This document shows, one piece after another, positions 38,996-40,975 of a stretch of DNA of 40,975 nt. Position 1 is the stretch's first letter; each line of letters opens with the position of its first letter. The stretch covers positions 1 to 40,975 of the forward strand of contig JAVBMB010000062.1 in the NCBI GenBank assembly GCA_031552995.1, written 5' to 3'. Below the pieces are notes generated by a model. It did no database searches, was not told the DNA's origin, and saw only the letters and a program-made list of their open reading frames with translations. Source of the stretch: JAVBMB01 sp031552995. GTDB taxonomy: Bacteria > Bacillota > Clostridia > Oscillospirales > Butyricicoccaceae. The position numbers and the translations under genes are program-made.

Positions 38996-40195
38996 ATGAA
39001 AACGCGAGTAGGTGTGTTTTTCGGCGGAAAAAGCGTCGAGCACGAGGTGTCGGTGATATCCGGTATGCAAGCGCTTGCCGCGCTTGACACCGAAAAATAC
39101 CAGCCTGTACCTGTATATGTCACAAAAGAAAATGATTTTTACACCGGCGCGGCGCTCAGCGAAATCGAAAGCTACCGCGATATCCCGGCCATGCTTGCTT
39201 GCGCAACGCAGGTTGATTTTCAGCGACGCGGCCCCGATGCCGTCATGCTTCGCCGCAAACGCTTGAAATTTGGTGACAACACCGTCGGCGTCATCGACGT
39301 CGCTCTGCCGGTATTCCACGGCACGGGCGGCGAAGACGGCATTATGCAGGCGATGTTCGAGCTGCTTGAGCTGCCGTATGCCGGCTGCGACGTTACCGCC
39401 TCGGGCAGCGGCATGGACAAATGGGTGACGAAGGCGCTGTTTGCGCAGGCCGGCGTGCCCTGCCTGCCCGCCGTCAAGGTGGCAAAAGCCGCTTTTTTTG
39501 CCTCGCCGCAGGACGTAATAGCCGAGGTCACCGAAAAATTGGGCCTGCCTGTCGTTGTCAAGCCTCATAACACCGGTTCCAGCGTCGGCATTTCGCTTGC
39601 GCGGGACGCCGAGACGCTCTATGCCTCAATCGAGGACGCGCTGGCATATTCGATGTTTGCCATATGCGAAAGCGCCGTCGAGCCTCTGCGCGAGATAAAC
39701 TGCTCTGTTCTGGGAGACAGCGAACACGCCGAGGCGAGCGTATGCGAAGAACCGGCGCGCCACGGTGAGTTGCTTAGCTTCGAGGATAAATACAAGGGCG
39801 GCGGCAAGGGCGCAAAGGATTCCGCCGCAAAGGGCTCCGGTATGAGCTCTCTTTCCAGGCGCATCCCGGCCGATATCCCGGGCGAACTTACCGAGCAGGT
39901 GCGCGTGCTTGCCGTCAAAGCGTTTCAGGCCATCGACGCCGCAGGCGTCGCGCGGATTGATTTTCTGCTTAACGCCGAGACGATGCAGCTGTGGGTGAAT
40001 GAAATCAACACGATACCCGGCTCTCTGGCGTTTTATCTGTGGCAGCACACCGGCCTTTCGTTTTCGGCTCTGCTGGACAGAATGATATCGCTTGCGCTTA
40101 AGCGGAAGAGGGAGAAGTCGCGCCTCAGCTTCACGTTCGAGGGCAATCTGCTGTCGTCGGCTTCGTTGCCGCGCGGCAAGGCAGGCAAACTCTAG
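38996..40195 (+). CDS. ddl: D-alanine-D-alanine ligase, long variant
   Basis: ATP-grasp ligase that makes D-Ala-D-Ala, 399 aa, longer than typical Ddl. It opens with FFGGKSVEHEVSVISG (8-23); ALPVFHGTGGEDG (103-115), VVKPHNTGSSVGIS (187-200) and VNEINTIPGSLAF (334-346) are the substrate, ATP and metal motifs. The mobile-loop region after SFEDKY carries an insertion of about 18 residues rich in Gly, Lys and Ser (267-284) before SRRIPADI. The ATG at 38996 gives the canonical N-terminus with GGGAG eight bases upstream; an ATG at 38981 is an alternative. It follows the MurF-like gene by 35 bases. D-Ala versus D-Lac or D-Ser specificity cannot be decided with confidence because of the insertion. 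Confidence 0.92.
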   Translation: MKTRVGVFFGGKSVEHEVSVISGMQALAALDTEKYQPVPVYVTKENDFYTGAALSEIESYRDIPAMLACATQVDFQRRGPDAVMLRRKRLKFGDNTVGVIDVALPVFHGTGGEDGIMQAMFELLELPYAGCDVTASGSGMDKWVTKALFAQAGVPCLPAVKVAKAAFFASPQDVIAEVTEKLGLPVVVKPHNTGSSVGISLARDAETLYASIEDALAYSMFAICESAVEPLREINCSVLGDSEHAEASVCEEPARHGELLSFEDKYKGGGKGAKDSAAKGSGMSSLSRRIPADIPGELTEQVRVLAVKAFQAIDAAGVARIDFLLNAETMQLWVNEINTIPGSLAFYLWQHTGLSFSALLDRMISLALKRKREKSRLSFTFEGNLLSSASLPRGKAGKL

Positions 40196-40238
40196 GAAGT
40201 ATAAAATACAAATATACGCAGATGTGGAGGATTATAGT

Positions 40239-40975
40239 ATGACAGTCATCACAAGAGATTATGTTACAAGCGCGCTTGGGTGCGAAAACCCGCCAGCCGC
40301 CAGATGCGCCAGCGGCGACACCGCGGTCTTTGAGACAAGGGACTGCTATGACGACCGCCTGCAAGGCGACGGCAGCGTCATCGACCAGGCGTCGGCGCTG
40401 GAAAACCCCGCCACGGGGCCGCTTTTTATTGAGGGGGCCGAGAAAGGCGATATCCTCAAGGTGGAGATTGTCGACATCACACTCGCCAAAACCGGCCTGA
40501 TGCGCGTGTCGCTTAAAAGCGGCGCGTTCCAGCACAACATGAAGGAGCGTCAGGTGCGCCAATATGACCTGACCGGCACGACCGTCAAGTTTAACGACAT
40601 GCTCGAGCTTCAGCTGCGCCCGATGATAGGTGTCATAGGCACCGCGCCCGAAGGCGAGGTGATACCGACCGTTACCCCGCGCGAGCACGGGGGGAATATG
40701 GACTGCAAAAAGATTGTTCAGGGCTCCACGCTGTATCTGCCGGTCAACACGCCGGGCGCGCTGCTGTCTATGGGCGATATCCACGCGCTGATGGGCGACG
40801 GCGAGGTTATGATATGCGGCCTCGAGTGCGCCGGACGCATAACAGTCAAGGTGACGGTTATCAAGGACACATGGCTGCCCACGCCGTGCCTGCGGCTCGA
40901 CGGCCGCTTCGCGACGATTCAGAGCGCCGAGACGCTTGAACAGGCGTCTGTGCTTGCATCACGCATGATGCAGGA
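40239..40975 (+). CDS. Acetamidase/formamidase family protein (3' end missing)
   Basis: Amidohydrolase of the FmdA/AmdA family releasing ammonia from short amides, first 245 residues only, running off the window. The start ATG has GTGGAGG nine bases upstream. Family motifs are PATGPLFIEGAEKGD (57-71), PREHGGNMDCK (147-157), TLYLPVNTPGALLSMGDIHA in consecutive parts (164-183) and MGDGEV (185-190). The N-terminal half looks intact, with no frameshift. It begins 43 bases after ddl, so it may be the fourth gene of the same cluster, although a separate promoter in the AT-rich spacer (40196-40225) is possible. The physiological amide is unknown. Confidence 0.9.
   Translation, partial: MTVITRDYVTSALGCENPPAARCASGDTAVFETRDCYDDRLQGDGSVIDQASALENPATGPLFIEGAEKGDILKVEIVDITLAKTGLMRVSLKSGAFQHNMKERQVRQYDLTGTTVKFNDMLELQLRPMIGVIGTAPEGEVIPTVTPREHGGNMDCKKIVQGSTLYLPVNTPGALLSMGDIHALMGDGEVMICGLECAGRITVKVTVIKDTWLPTPCLRLDGRFATIQSAETLEQASVLASRMMQ

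Noticed and set aside
1..40975. CRISPR arrays, prophage, integrase, transposase, toxin-antitoxin or restriction genes
   Set aside because: No regularly spaced repeats and no protein with those domains was found on either strand; the window looks like core and mildly accessory chromosome.

Overview
The window reads as chromosomal DNA of a fairly GC-rich member of the Bacillota, most likely class Clostridia (possibly Oscillospirales-like; this placement is inference). Supporting points are the SRP RNA-dnaX-ybaB-recR order with a large, Alu-domain-bearing SRP RNA, sigma-A promoters of TTGACA-17-TATAAT type, GGAGG ribosome-binding sites with ATG, GTG and TTG starts, an asp23/fakA pair, and Thr-rich lipoprotein linkers. 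No phage, integrase, transposase, CRISPR, tRNA or rRNA gene was found. This is mostly core chromosome with a few accessory islands.

Layout. 1-4461 (+): end of a peptide (Dpp/Opp) ABC operon: permease, two ATPases, binding lipoprotein. 4462-4863: hairpin-rich, AT-rich gap. 4864-8232 (-): two tandem paralogous family-5 binding lipoproteins, each with its own near-identical sigma-A promoter. 8701-9705 (+): APH-fold kinase. 9828-12270 (-): diiron flavoprotein and an overlapping pair of XRE-cupin regulators. 12568-16801 (+): RodA-type SEDS protein, then a two-component system with a multi-membrane-span kinase. 16822-17094 (-): small membrane protein. 17293-18504 (+): D,D-carboxypeptidase. 18572-18709 (+): fragment of a chemoreceptor gene. 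18782-20743 (-): intact chemoreceptor. 21119-22848 (+): a two-gene split D-glutamate cyclase. 22941-25914 (+): SRP RNA, dnaX, ybaB, recR. 26190-31935 (+): heterodimeric ABC exporter, GNAT acetyltransferase, MATE exporter. 31994-34051 (-): prfB and a DUF975 membrane protein. 34300-36415 (+): asp23-family gene and fakA. 36589-40975 (+): alpha/beta hydrolase, membrane-anchored MurF-like ligase, long-form D-Ala-D-Ala ligase and the start of an acetamidase/formamidase.

Functional themes are peptide capture (three binding proteins, one transporter), cell-wall metabolism (RodA-like, D,D-carboxypeptidase, MurF-like, Ddl, D-glutamate cyclase), multidrug-type export, and environmental sensing (histidine kinase, chemoreceptor, cupin regulators, O2/NO-scavenging flavoprotein).

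Most worth a second look: the hydrolase / membrane MurF-like / Ddl cluster, where the ligase has lost the MurF substrate domain in favour of membrane helices; an inverted 45-bp fragment of the chemoreceptor gene; the D-glutamate cyclase encoded as two genes in the order opposite to the animal fusion; a prfB gene without its programmed frameshift; and a flavoprotein promoter whose -35 box lies in the loop of the upstream terminator. I cannot claim any of these as a new system from sequence alone.
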